A stretch of 39,110 nucleotides of DNA from Acidobacteriota bacterium. GTDB lineage: Bacteria > Acidobacteriota > Vicinamibacteria > Vicinamibacterales > Vicinamibacteraceae. The stretch spans positions 1 to 39,110 of the forward strand of contig JAEZDP010000018.1 of NCBI GenBank assembly GCA_023418055.1, in the 5' to 3' direction. Both the position numbers and the translations under genes were made by a program. The notes under the pieces were generated by a model, which was not told where the DNA came from, ran no database searches, and saw nothing but the letters and a program-made list of their open reading frames with translations. Of this stretch, positions 16,905 through 25,976 are shown in pieces (positions within the stretch are counted from its first letter, which is position 1; each line of letters opens with the position of its first letter).

Positions 16905-18019
16905 ACCTCGACCGACGCGTGCTGCGACACGTTGAGCAGGATGCCGAGCCCCAGCAGGTTGACCAGCATCGACGACCCGCCGGCACTCACAAACGGCAGG
17001 GGCAGCCCCTTGGTGGGCAGCAGCCCGAGCACGACGCTGATGTTGATGAGCGCCTGCACGGCAATCATCGCCGTGAGGCCCACCGCCAGCATGGCGCCGA
17101 AGCGGTCGTGCGCGTGGGCGGCAACGCGGAACCCGCGCCAGGCGATGACGAGGAAGCACAGCAGCACGAGCAGCGAGCCGACGAGGCCGAACTCCTCGGC
17201 AATCACCGCATAGATGAAATCGGTCTGGGGCTCGGGCAGGAAGCGCAGCTTCTGCAGCCCTTCCATCAGCCCGCGCCCGACGATGCCGCCCGTCCCGACG
17301 GCGATGAGCGACTGGATGATCTGAAAACCCGTGTTCAAGGGGTCGGCCCACGGGTCCAGAAACGCCAGCACCCGCGCCTTGCGGTACGGTTCGTTCCACA
17401 CGAGCACGTACAGCAGCGGCAGCGCCAGCGTCACGCCGCCGGCGAGATACCGCATGCTCAGCCCGCCGGCAAACAGCATCGCGCCCGCCACGAGTGCGAT
17501 CGAGACGGTCGTGCCCAGGTCCGGCTGATACAGGATGAGCAGCGCCAGCCCGCCGATGACCGCCGTCACCGGCACCAGCACGATCTTCAGGTCGTTGATG
17601 CGGTCCATGTGGCGCGACAGGCGATCGGCCACGAACAGGATGACCGCCAGCTTGGCGAACTCGGAGGGCTGCACTGTGACGCCCCCGAAGGTGAACCACC
17701 GCGACGCGCCCTTCACCTCGTGTGCCACGCCGGCGAGTTTCATGGCGGCCAGCAGGCCGAGGCCGGCAAAGACGGCCGCCAGCGCCAGCATCACCACGCC
17801 GGGCTGCTGCCACGACCGGTAGTCGATGCGCATCGTCACCGTCAGCAGGAGGAAGCCGAGCAGCGCCCAGGTGAGCTGGCGCATCATGATCTGCATCGGC
17901 ATGCCGTCGCCGTCGAGCGCCTTTCCGGCGAGCGCCGAATACACCATGACCACGCTGACGCACACGAGGAAGAACGTGGCGATGAACAGCCACCGGTCGG
18001 ACTTCAGCTTGCGCGCCAT
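16901..18019 (-). CDS. ftsW: SEDS-family peptidoglycan glycosyltransferase FtsW
   Basis: A 372-residue polytopic enzyme with about ten transmembrane segments that polymerises lipid II together with its cognate class B PBP (FtsI in this cluster). SEDS family blocks are clear: VQPSEFAKLAVILFVADR near 116-133, YQPDLGTTVSIAL near 164, FLPEPQTDFIYAVIAEEFG near 253-271, and GLLPTKGLPLPFVSAGGSS near 332-350. Placement between murD and murG indicates FtsW rather than RodA. GGAGAG lies just before ATG 18019. It is separated from murD by 183 bp carrying an inverted repeat, the only wide break in the ftsI-ftsQ run. Confidence 0.95.
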   Translation of the reverse strand: MARKLKSDRWLFIATFFLVCVSVVMVYSALAGKALDGDGMPMQIMMRQLTWALLGFLLLTVTMRIDYRSWQQPGVVMLALAAVFAGLGLLAAMKLAGVAHEVKGASRWFTFGGVTVQPSEFAKLAVILFVADRLSRHMDRINDLKIVLVPVTAVIGGLALLILYQPDLGTTVSIALVAGAMLFAGGLSMRYLAGGVTLALPLLYVLVWNEPYRKARVLAFLDPWADPLNTGFQIIQSLIAVGTGGIVGRGLMEGLQKLRFLPEPQTDFIYAVIAEEFGLVGSLLVLLCFLVIAWRGFRVAAHAHDRFGAMLAVGLTAMIAVQALINISVVLGLLPTKGLPLPFVSAGGSSMLVNLLGLGILLNVSQHASVEV

Positions 18020-18073
18020 GACTCTCCGCTCCCGCCCCCTAAAGATGCGACGGCCTGCACCCGAAACGTTGAG

Positions 18074-18225
18074 GTGCAGGACGACGATGAACAGTCAACA
18101 GTCATCAGCAGACAGACGGGCCAAGACACCGACCTCGCAAGCCGGGGCAGCCTGCGTTCCCAGCGGACGGCTCTTGACCGCGTCATGCCGGCTGATGACT
18201 GTTCACTGTTCATCCGGTCCTGCAC
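18074..18225. repeat. long imperfect inverted repeat (MITE/REP-like) at the murD-ftsW junction
   Basis: Left arm 18074-18109 and right arm 18191-18225 are inverted copies of about 35 bp. They share GTGCAGGAC, GATGAACAGT, and AACAGTCATCAGC, with differences only at a 2-3-base site (GAC versus CG) and at one base (C versus G). The arms flank an 81-bp centre with no coding signal. A third copy of the end motif, CCTGCAC at 18054-18060, could also pair with the left arm. The right arm encodes the last residues and TGA stop of MurD. Inside each arm TGACTGT-like units repeat. There is no transposase, so a non-autonomous element or a folded intercistronic RNA are both possible. Confidence 0.7.
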
Positions 18226-19597
18226 TTCCCCCCGCGGCCTCGCGTGCACGCGAGACGGCGGCCTTGAACGCGCGACCACGCTCGGCATAGTCGCGATACA
18301 TGTCGAAACTCGAACAGGCAGGCGCCAGCAGCACCACGTCGCCGGGACGCGCACGCGCAAGCGCCACATCCACGGCCTCGTCCATCGTCGTGGCCCGCGA
18401 GGTGGGCACCGCCGGGGCCAGCGCCGCCTCGAGGCGGTCGGCGGACTCGCCGATGAGGACCGCTTCGCCCTGGCGACGCGCCAGAGGGCCAGCGAGCAGC
18501 CCGAAGTCGCCGCCCTTGTACACGCCGCCGATGATGGCTACCACGCGTGTGTCGAAGGCCTCGATGCCCTTGAGGGCGGCATCGACGTTGGTGGCCTTCG
18601 AGTCGTTGAACACCTGCACGCCGGCGACGGGCGCGAGCGGCTCGAGTGCATGCTCGAGCCCGGTGAAGCCCGCCAGCCCCTGGCGCATGGCCTCCGGACC
18701 CACGCCCACGAGGTCGGCCACGACGCACGCGGCCAGCACATTGGTCAACATGTGCTGACCTTTCAGTTCCACGGCCGATACCGGCAGCAGCACACGGTCG
18801 GCCACGCCCGGGCGCCGCAGCACCACGTCGTCGCCGACGTGGGTCACGCCGTCCTCGACACACGCAGCAGAGCCGAAGGTGCGCACGCGCGCACCACCTC
18901 GACGCGCCGCATCGATGATCGCGGCCTCGTCGGCCGGGCACACCGCCCAGTCGTCACTCGTCTGGTTCTCGAACACGCGCGCCTTGGCAGCCGCGTACGC
19001 CTCCACCGTGTGGTGGCGGTCGAGATGGTCGGGCGAGAAGTTCAGCCACACGGCGATGTCTGGCCTGAAGCGCTCGATCGTCTCGAGTTGGAAGCTGCTG
19101 GTCTCGACGACGTGCCACGTGGAAGCCGTGCTGGTCGCCACCTGGGCGCTGAGCGCGACGCCGATGTTGCCCCCCACCTGCACGTCGAGCCCGCCGGCCT
19201 CGAGCATCCGGCCGATGAGCGTCGTCGTCGTCGACTTGCCCTTGGAACCGGTCACCGCGATCACCGGACCGGCCAGGTGGCGCCAGGCCAGTTCCAGCTC
19301 GCCGATCACGTGGCGGCCGTGCGCGCGAGCCGCCGCGACGGCAGGGTGATCGGTCGCCACCCCTGGACTCACCACCACGAGGTCTGCGCCACCCGACACC
19401 TCGGGCGCCATGGACCCCGCAATGACGTGAATGCCCTCGGCGCGCATCGCATCGGCCTCGTCGATCGACGTGCGCTCGTCGACGAGCCGCACTTGCGCCC
19501 CCTGCGACACCAGCAGACGGCTGGCCGCCACGCCGCTGCGTCCCGCGCCCATCACCACCACGTGACGCCCGTTGAGGTCCATCGGCAGCAGGGTCAT
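18203..19597 (-). CDS. murD: UDP-N-acetylmuramoyl-L-alanine--D-glutamate ligase MurD
   Basis: A 464-residue Mur ligase that adds D-Glu to UDP-MurNAc-L-Ala. It has the N-terminal dinucleotide-like GRHVVVMGAGRSGVAASRLL, the P-loop TGSKGKSTTTTLIG near 115-128, NFSPDHLDRHH near 185, and the C-terminal NDSKATNVDAAL and LLAPACSSFDMYRDYAERG. The start ATG 19597 overlaps the mraY stop as ATGA. The extreme C-terminus (about SAGPDEQ and the stop) lies inside the right arm of the inverted repeat, so the original end of the gene may have been replaced; the core fold is complete, so activity should be kept. Confidence 0.95.
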   Translation of the reverse strand: MTLLPMDLNGRHVVVMGAGRSGVAASRLLVSQGAQVRLVDERTSIDEADAMRAEGIHVIAGSMAPEVSGGADLVVVSPGVATDHPAVAAARAHGRHVIGELELAWRHLAGPVIAVTGSKGKSTTTTLIGRMLEAGGLDVQVGGNIGVALSAQVATSTASTWHVVETSSFQLETIERFRPDIAVWLNFSPDHLDRHHTVEAYAAAKARVFENQTSDDWAVCPADEAAIIDAARRGGARVRTFGSAACVEDGVTHVGDDVVLRRPGVADRVLLPVSAVELKGQHMLTNVLAACVVADLVGVGPEAMRQGLAGFTGLEHALEPLAPVAGVQVFNDSKATNVDAALKGIEAFDTRVVAIIGGVYKGGDFGLLAGPLARRQGEAVLIGESADRLEAALAPAVPTSRATTMDEAVDVALARARPGDVVLLAPACSSFDMYRDYAERGRAFKAAVSRAREAAGGSAGPDEQ

Positions 19598-20679
19598 CGC
19601 AGTTTGAGCGTGGTGAGGCTGAAGAGCGCACAGACGATCGCGATGATGAGGAACCGGGTGATGACCTTCGGTTCGCTCCACCCGATGAGTTCGAAGTGAT
19701 GATGCAGCGGCGCCATCTTGAAGACGCGCCGGCCGGTCATCTTGAAGGAGGCCACCTGGAGGACCACCGACGCGGCCTCCATCACGAAGACGCCCCCGAC
19801 CACCACCAGGAGCAGTTCCTGCTTGATGAGCAGCGCGACCGTGCCGATGGCACCGCCGAGGGCGAGCGAGCCCACGTCGCCCATGAAGATCTCGGCCGGG
19901 TACGAGTTGTACCAGAGGAAACCGAGGCTCGCGCCGACCAGCGCCCCGCAGAACACGGTGAGTTCACCCGCCGGCGGGAAGCGCACGAGCAGCAGGTAGT
20001 CGGCCAGCACTGCGTGACCCGTGACGTAGGCGAGTGCCGTGAACGTGGCAGCCGCGACGGCAAACGTGCTGATCGCCAGGCCGTCGAGCCCGTCGGTCAG
20101 GTTCACGGCGTTCGACCAGGCCACCAGCACGAAGCCGGCGAAGGCCAGGTAGAAGTAGCCGAGGTCGGGAATCAGGTTCTTGAAGAATGGGAAGATCAAC
20201 CGCGTGTTGTAGAGCCCCTGATTGGCCAGCACCAGCAGGGTCGCACCGACGCACAGCGCCACCACGATCTGTGCGCCGAGCTTCTGTCGTGGACGCAGGC
20301 CGTGATGGTCGCGCCGCGTGATCTTGAGGTAGTCGTCGGCAAACCCGATGGCACCGAACGACAGCGTCGACAACACCGCCACCCAGATGTACGGGTTGGT
20401 GAGGTCCGCCCACAGCAGCGTCGGCACGATCGCGGCCGAGAGGATCAACAGACCGCCCATCGTCGGCGTGCCGGCCTTCGGGCGATGGCTCTCGGGACCT
20501 TCGTGCCGGATGACCTGGCCGATCTGGAACTCGCGGAGCTTCCGGATCATCCACGATCCAAGCAGGAGGCTGACGGCGAGCGCCGTGATGCTGGCGGCGG
20601 CCGTGCGAAAGGTGATGTAGCGCGTGACATTGAGCAGCGAAATCTGCTCGTGCCACTGGAAGAGAAGGTGATAGAGCAT
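19594..20679 (-). CDS. mraY: phospho-N-acetylmuramoyl-pentapeptide transferase MraY
   Basis: A 361-residue, ten-helix membrane enzyme that transfers phospho-MurNAc-pentapeptide to undecaprenyl phosphate, giving lipid I. Diagnostic motifs: HRPKAGTPTMGGLLIL near 66-81, FADDYLKI near 113-120 (the Asp pair), NAVNLTDGLDGLAI near 188-201, MGDVGSLALGGAIG near 265-278, and the PLHHHFE loop near 325-331. ATG 20679 has AGGAGG 4 nt upstream and overlaps the murF stop by one base. Confidence 0.97.
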   Translation of the reverse strand: MLYHLLFQWHEQISLLNVTRYITFRTAAASITALAVSLLLGSWMIRKLREFQIGQVIRHEGPESHRPKAGTPTMGGLLILSAAIVPTLLWADLTNPYIWVAVLSTLSFGAIGFADDYLKITRRDHHGLRPRQKLGAQIVVALCVGATLLVLANQGLYNTRLIFPFFKNLIPDLGYFYLAFAGFVLVAWSNAVNLTDGLDGLAISTFAVAAATFTALAYVTGHAVLADYLLLVRFPPAGELTVFCGALVGASLGFLWYNSYPAEIFMGDVGSLALGGAIGTVALLIKQELLLVVVGGVFVMEAASVVLQVASFKMTGRRVFKMAPLHHHFELIGWSEPKVITRFLIIAIVCALFSLTTLKLR

Positions 20680-22079
20680 CAGGCCTCCTCCACCAGCGCC
20701 GCGACGACGCGGTCCATGGCGATACCGCGCGAGCCCTTGACGAGCACCACGTCGCCTGGACGGACCAGGGACCGGACCCGCGCGGCCAGCGTCGCGCTGT
20801 CGGACTCGTGCGACGCGCGAGCCGGGTCGAGACCCGCGTCGACGGCCGCCCTCACGAGTGCCTCGGCCGCCGCACCTCCGACCACGGCCAGAACGTCCGG
20901 CGCCAGTGCGGCCACGGCACGGCCAGCCTCGGCGTGCAGCGCGACAGACGCCTCGCCGAGCTCGAGCATCTCGCCGAGCAACACCACGCGACGGCCGCGT
21001 ACCGCCTCCAAGGCTGCCAGTACACGCTGCAGCGCCTCGGGACTCGAGTTGTACGCGTCGTCGATGACCGTCCACCCGCCCGGGGCCTGCACCACCTGTC
21101 CCCGATGCGGCGCGGGACCAATCGTCGGAACGGTCCGCACGACGGCGTCGAAAGGGACGCCCGCATCGAGCGCCACTGCAGCGGCCGCCGCGATGTTGGC
21201 CAGGTTGCCTTCGCCAAGGAGCGGTGTCGAAAACGTCGCGCTGTGGCCGCGCGCCACGAGCGTGGCCCGCATGCCGGCCGGGCCAAGGGCCTCGACGTCA
21301 CGCACCGCGACGTCGGCCGCCACGTCGACGCCGAACGTCAGCGTCTGACCGGCAAAGTGCTGCACCCGCGCCATCACCAGCGGGTCGCCGGCGTTGGCCA
21401 CCAGCAGGTCGTCACGGCCCGCGCCTTCGAGAATCTCCGCCTTTGCGTCGGCGATGCCCTCGATCGACGCGAAGTGCCCGAGGTGCGCCGAGCCCACGTT
21501 GAGCCACACGCGGACGTCGGGTTCGGCGATCTCGACGAGGCGGCGAATCTCGCCCGGTCCGCTCATCCCGAGTTCCACGACGGCCATCGCCGGGCACGTA
21601 TGGAGGTGGAACAGCGACAACGGCAGGCCGATGTGGTTGTTCAGGTTCCCATGCGTCCGGAACGTCGTGACGTGCGTCGAGAGCAGCGCCGCCGCGATCT
21701 CCTTCGTCGTGGTCTTGCCGGCGCTCCCGGTGATCGCCACGACGCGCGTGCCGGACCGGCGGCGCACGACATGGGCGGCCTGCTGCATGCCCTGGAGCGT
21801 GTCTGCGACGTGAATGATCGGCACCGCCGGCGGCAGACCCTCGGTCGCCCTCAGGTCGCTCACGACGACACCCGCGGCACCGCGCGCCACCGCGTCGGCC
21901 ACAAACGCATGCCCGTCGAAGGTGGGGCCGACCAGCGCCACGTACAGCGCGCCGGGCTGCAGCGTGCGGGTGTCGATCGACACGTCTGGCAGCGCGGTGG
22001 CCGCCACGCCGGCCGCGAGCGTGCCGCCGAAGGCCTCGGCCATCTCGGCCGCCGTCAGGACGAAGGCGCGCCCGCTCAT
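20679..22079 (-). CDS. murF: UDP-N-acetylmuramoyl-tripeptide--D-alanyl-D-alanine ligase MurF
   Basis: A 466-residue Mur ligase that attaches D-Ala-D-Ala, completing the UDP-MurNAc-pentapeptide. It shows SIDTRTLQPGALYVAL near 34-49, the P-loop TGSAGKTTTKEIAA near 115-128, NHIGLPLSL near 145, VWLNVGSAHLGHF near 190 and DDAYNSSPEAL near 335, all typical of MurF. The start ATG 22079 overlaps the murE stop as ATGA. No ddl gene lies in the cluster, so its dipeptide must come from a gene elsewhere. Confidence 0.96.
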   Translation of the reverse strand: MSGRAFVLTAAEMAEAFGGTLAAGVAATALPDVSIDTRTLQPGALYVALVGPTFDGHAFVADAVARGAAGVVVSDLRATEGLPPAVPIIHVADTLQGMQQAAHVVRRRSGTRVVAITGSAGKTTTKEIAAALLSTHVTTFRTHGNLNNHIGLPLSLFHLHTCPAMAVVELGMSGPGEIRRLVEIAEPDVRVWLNVGSAHLGHFASIEGIADAKAEILEGAGRDDLLVANAGDPLVMARVQHFAGQTLTFGVDVAADVAVRDVEALGPAGMRATLVARGHSATFSTPLLGEGNLANIAAAAAVALDAGVPFDAVVRTVPTIGPAPHRGQVVQAPGGWTVIDDAYNSSPEALQRVLAALEAVRGRRVVLLGEMLELGEASVALHAEAGRAVAALAPDVLAVVGGAAAEALVRAAVDAGLDPARASHESDSATLAARVRSLVRPGDVVLVKGSRGIAMDRVVAALVEEA

Positions 22080-23623
22080 CCCGACACCGACGACGCCTGG
22101 CGTCGCTTCAGAAGGGCCTTGCGCGATACCGCCGCGTCGTCGAAAGGCAGCGTGCGCGTGCCAATCACCTGTGTGGTCTCGTGGCCCTTGCCGGCCACGA
22201 GCACGACGTCGCCCGGCTCGGCTTCCGTCACGGCGCGCGTGATCGCCGCCTCTCGGTCGGCAATGGCGAGCCACGGCGTGGACTGCACCGGCGGCAGCGC
22301 CACGCCGCCCTTGCGTGCGGGACGATCGTCGGGTGGCACGAACCCGCGCTTGATCTCTTCGATGATCGCCAGCGGATCCTCGGAGCGCGGGTTGTCGGAG
22401 GTCAGCACCACGAGGTCGCTCAGGCGCGCGGCCACGGCGCCCATCAGCGGACGCTTGGTGCGGTCGCGATCGCCACCGCAGCCAAACACCGTGATGATGC
22501 GCTGGCGCGTGAGCGCACGAGCCGTCTCGAGCAGGTTCCTGAGCGCGTCGTCGGTGTGCGCGTAGTCCACGATGACGGCCACGTCGTCGGCGGCCGACGA
22601 GACGACTTCGAAGCGTCCCGGGACGGCCGGGACGTCCGCAAGACCCGCCTCGATGTCCTTGAGCGGCAGGTGCAGGCCGATGGCGACGGCGGCCGCACCC
22701 AGCGCGTTGTAGGCGTTGGGCCGGCCGGGCATGGCCATGCGCAGGCGGAACTGCCCCGCGGGGGACTGCACGAGCCCGTCGATGCCGTTCAACGACAGAT
22801 CGAGCTGCACGGCGCGGACGTCGGCCGCGTTCGTGATGCCGTAGGTGATGGGCGAGCCGACCGCTGCGGCCAGGCGAGCGCCGCGCGGGTCGTCGATGTT
22901 GATGGCTGCGGGCGCATCGGCGGGCAGCCGCTCGAAGAGCTTGCGCTTGGCCGCGAAGTAGCTGTCCATGTCGCCATGGAAGTCGAGGTGGTCGCGCGTG
23001 AGGTTGGTGAAGATCGCGCCGGCGAAGCGGACGAAGTCCACGCGCTTCAGCTCGAGGGCATGTGACGACACCTCGATGGCACAGGCGGCAGCACCTTCCT
23101 GCACCATCTCGCGCAACATGCGCTGAAGGTCGGGCGCCTCGGGAGTCGTGCGCGGCGCGGGGCGATCCTCGTCGCCAATGCGGTAGCCGACCGTCCCGAT
23201 GCGTCCACACGGAAGTCCGGCCTGCTGGAAGATCGACGACAGCAGGAACGTCGTGGTGGTCTTGCCGTTGGTGCCCGTGACGCCGACGACGATCAGGTTC
23301 TCGCTTGGCTGGCCGTAGAAGGCGGCGGCCAACGCCGCCAATGCGAGCCGGCCGTCCTCCACGCGAATGGCCGGCAAGCCCTCAGGCAGGTCGCGGCCGA
23401 CGATGGCGATCGCACCGCGTGACACGGCCTCGTGCGCGTAGGCGGCACCATCCGCCTGCAGTCCCTGCAGGGCAACGAAGACGTTCCCGGCGGCGACCGC
23501 GCGTGAATCGTAGGCGATGCCGGTCACGGCTGCGTCGAGCGCCGCCGAGGGGAGGCGCGCGACGTCGAAGGACACGAGCCCTGCGACGCGCGACAGCAGA
23601 CTGCTGAGGGCTGGCCCCTTCAC
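22076..23623 (-). CDS. murE: UDP-N-acetylmuramoyl-L-alanyl-D-glutamate--2,6-diaminopimelate ligase MurE
   Basis: A 515-residue Mur ligase adding the third stem residue. It has the N-terminal UDP-binding block AYDSRAVAAGNVFVAL near 37-52, P-loop GVTGTNGKTTTTFLLS near 113-128, NLTRDHLDFHG near 207 and CGGDRDRTKRP near 383. The substrate-selecting motif is DNPRSEDP near 413, where DNPR specifies meso-diaminopimelate, so the wall is expected to be of the A1-gamma type. The start is GTG 23623 overlapping the ftsI stop as GTGA, with GGAGGAGG a few bases upstream. Confidence 0.96.
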   Translation of the reverse strand: MKGPALSSLLSRVAGLVSFDVARLPSAALDAAVTGIAYDSRAVAAGNVFVALQGLQADGAAYAHEAVSRGAIAIVGRDLPEGLPAIRVEDGRLALAALAAAFYGQPSENLIVVGVTGTNGKTTTTFLLSSIFQQAGLPCGRIGTVGYRIGDEDRPAPRTTPEAPDLQRMLREMVQEGAAACAIEVSSHALELKRVDFVRFAGAIFTNLTRDHLDFHGDMDSYFAAKRKLFERLPADAPAAINIDDPRGARLAAAVGSPITYGITNAADVRAVQLDLSLNGIDGLVQSPAGQFRLRMAMPGRPNAYNALGAAAVAIGLHLPLKDIEAGLADVPAVPGRFEVVSSAADDVAVIVDYAHTDDALRNLLETARALTRQRIITVFGCGGDRDRTKRPLMGAVAARLSDLVVLTSDNPRSEDPLAIIEEIKRGFVPPDDRPARKGGVALPPVQSTPWLAIADREAAITRAVTEAEPGDVVLVAGKGHETTQVIGTRTLPFDDAAVSRKALLKRRQASSVSG

Positions 23624-25959
23624 GGCGCCTCCTCCAGCACCCGCGTGCGGACCGGTTCACGCGACAGCCGCACCACGCACACGTCGCCCGGGGTCACGGC
23701 GCTGTCACGCTCGATGCTCTGGCTCACCACGAGCCCGTCACCCTGCAACTGCACCCCCAGCCCCAGTTCGGCCAGCACCTTGACGACCTCGCGCGCCGAC
23801 AGGCCCGTGAGATCCGGCATGCCGTCGCCGGGCGACGTCGCCACCACGGGGGCCGGCCGGCGGTCGACGACAGGGACGGCCGCCACACGCGTGTCCGTGT
23901 CGTGGCGCACGACCATCAGCGGGGGCCGTCGATCGATGTTCGGCGGCACCGCCAGGTGGCGCAGTGCGGCCTCGGCGATGCGCTTGAACACCGGCGCCGC
24001 GACGACGCCGCCGTAGTACCCCTTCCGCTTCGGGCCGTCGATGACGACGATCATGGCCACGGCGGGATTGCGCGACGGGAAGAACCCGACAAACGAGGCC
24101 ATGTACTCCATCAGGTAGCCGCGGTTGTCGGGGTTCAGCTTGCGCGCCGTGCCGGTCTTGCCGGCAATCGTGTAGCCGTCGATGCGCGCCCCGCCGGCCG
24201 TGCCGTCGGCCACCACTTCCTCGAGCAGAGCCGTGAGCCTGGTCGCCGTCTGTGTCGAGATGGCGCGGCGTACGACTTCGCGCTCGAAGCTGCGGCGCGT
24301 GCCCTTCTGCGCCACCGCGCGCACGATGCGCGGACGCAACAGCTCACCGCCGTTGGCCACGGCGCTCATCGCCGTCACCATCTGCAGCGGCGTCACGGCC
24401 ACGGTGTACCCGATGGCGACGCGCGCCAGGTCGTGTTCCTTCAGCTGCGAAGGGCTGCGGACGATGCCGCCACTCTCGGCGTGCAGTTCACGCGTGGTGC
24501 GGGCGCCGAAGCCGAAGCGGTTGACGTAGCGCATCAGCCGCTCGGTGCCGAGCCGCGACACCGCCACACGCGCCATGCCGCAGTTGCTCGACTTGGCAAA
24601 CGCGGTGGCGAACGACACCACGCCGATGGGCTTGACGTCGCTGATCGGACGGGCGCTGCCGAAGTGGCAGGGCATCGTCGCGTCCACGAAATCGGTGGGT
24701 CGGACGAGCTGCTCTTCGAGCGCCGCCGCGGCGGTGAAGGTCTTGAAGGTGGACCCGGGCTCGTAGATGGTCTCGACCGCGCGATTGAGGCGGTTGCGCC
24801 GCTCGACACGGCTCGAGTCGTTCGGGTTGAAGTCCGGCGCACTCACCATGGCGAGCACCTCGCCGGTGTGCGGATCCATCATCACCACCGAGCCGCCCTC
24901 CGCGCCGTGTTCCTCGATCGCCGCCTGCAGTTCCTGCTCGGCGATGAACTGCAGCTGGCTGTCGATGGTCAGCTCGAGGCTGGCGCCCGCCGTCGGCTGG
25001 TCCTTGACGCGGGTCTGGATGACGCGACGCTGCGCGTCGTACTGCACGATGAGTGATCCGGGCTGTCCCGAGACCACGGTGTTGTGCACGTACTCGAGCC
25101 CGCCGACCCCGACGTTGCGGGCATCGACATAGCCGAGCAGCGATGCGGCGAGTGAGCGATTGGGATAGTAGCGGCGGCTCTCCTTCAGGAAGCCGACCGC
25201 ATCGATGCCGAGCGCGGCCACCCGCTGCGACTCGGCAGGCGTCGCGCGCTTGCGGATGTAGACGAAGTCCTTCTTGCCTTCGAGCCGGCGGGCCAGCGTC
25301 TCGCGCGTGTCTTCGTCGCAGGGGCGGTCGAGGGCCGCGCAGATGGCGTCGGTCGTCTCCTCGAGGTCACCCACCTCACGCGTGATGACGCCGATGGAGC
25401 TGGTGCGTCCGGGGCCGACGGTGACGCTGATGCCGGGCAGCCCCAGGGCGTCCACACGCCGCGCCGACTCGGTGCTCAGGTTGCCCATCACGGGCGCGCG
25501 GTCGCGGCGGCTGTGCAGGCGGTCCTCGATGGCAGCACGCTCGGCCGCGTCGCAGTCGTCGAGGGCGCCGCAGAGACGACGGGCGACGTCTGCCGGGTCG
25601 GACACGTCGCTCGGCACGGCATAGATCACGTCGCCGTCGACGCTGTAGGCCAGCACACGCCCGTGGCGGTCGAGAATCTCGCCCCGGCGCGGGTTGATCG
25701 CGATGGTCTGGTTCTGCTGGCTCTCGGCCTGCGCCACGAGGGCCGCGTGTTGAAAGACCTGCAGGTACACGAGGCGCGCGACGATGCCACAGCCCCACAG
25801 CGCCACGAGGACGCCCACGGCGACCAGGCGCCGGCGCAGGGTGCCGCGCCACGCATCGGCATCCACGGGCTCGACGTCCGCACCCTGGGCTTCACGCACC
25901 AGTCGCGGGTTGTTGAGCGACGAGGTCACCGACTCGGGTTCTGCAAACAGATCTGCCAC
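23620..25959 (-). CDS. ftsI: peptidoglycan D,D-transpeptidase FtsI (class B PBP) with C-terminal PASTA domain
   Basis: A 779-residue divisome transpeptidase partnering FtsW. The GTG start at 25959 follows GGGGAGG; a transmembrane anchor lies at about 45-65. The pedestal domain (about 80-300) contains an unusual internal duplication, described separately. The transpeptidase domain has PGSTFKTFTA with catalytic Ser403 and Lys406, the SxN motif KSSNCG (457-459), and AGKTGTARK (KTG 601-603). Residues about 714-766 (MPDLTGLSAREVVKVLAELG, then VVSQSIERDSAVTPGD) are a single PASTA domain, common in Gram-positive PBP2x-type enzymes but not in proteobacterial FtsI. It sits between ftsL and murE. Confidence 0.95.
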   Translation of the reverse strand: MADLFAEPESVTSSLNNPRLVREAQGADVEPVDADAWRGTLRRRLVAVGVLVALWGCGIVARLVYLQVFQHAALVAQAESQQNQTIAINPRRGEILDRHGRVLAYSVDGDVIYAVPSDVSDPADVARRLCGALDDCDAAERAAIEDRLHSRRDRAPVMGNLSTESARRVDALGLPGISVTVGPGRTSSIGVITREVGDLEETTDAICAALDRPCDEDTRETLARRLEGKKDFVYIRKRATPAESQRVAALGIDAVGFLKESRRYYPNRSLAASLLGYVDARNVGVGGLEYVHNTVVSGQPGSLIVQYDAQRRVIQTRVKDQPTAGASLELTIDSQLQFIAEQELQAAIEEHGAEGGSVVMMDPHTGEVLAMVSAPDFNPNDSSRVERRNRLNRAVETIYEPGSTFKTFTAAAALEEQLVRPTDFVDATMPCHFGSARPISDVKPIGVVSFATAFAKSSNCGMARVAVSRLGTERLMRYVNRFGFGARTTRELHAESGGIVRSPSQLKEHDLARVAIGYTVAVTPLQMVTAMSAVANGGELLRPRIVRAVAQKGTRRSFEREVVRRAISTQTATRLTALLEEVVADGTAGGARIDGYTIAGKTGTARKLNPDNRGYLMEYMASFVGFFPSRNPAVAMIVVIDGPKRKGYYGGVVAAPVFKRIAEAALRHLAVPPNIDRRPPLMVVRHDTDTRVAAVPVVDRRPAPVVATSPGDGMPDLTGLSAREVVKVLAELGLGVQLQGDGLVVSQSIERDSAVTPGDVCVVRLSREPVRTRVLEEAP
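25159..25599 (-). repeat. internal duplication in the FtsI pedestal domain
   Basis: Two tandem segments of about 70 residues align: residues 121-189 and 198-267. Both carry a CxALD block soon followed by Cys-Asp (CGALDDCD and CAALDRPCD), then an acidic helix ending in RL, then basic residues, and end with RVxALG (RVDALGLPG and RVAALGIDA). The second copy keeps the canonical PBP sequence FVYIRKRATP followed by RRYYPNRSLAASLLG. The first has lost the aromatic Tyr-Pro-Asn part and looks diverged. Confidence 0.65.
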
Positions 25960-25976
25960 GTCCTCCCCTCGGCGGC

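Noticed and set aside
16919..19699. A 926-codon plus-strand frame opposite ftsW and murD
   Set aside because: It is a shadow frame; it runs across the inverted repeat and two genes without any recognisable domain.
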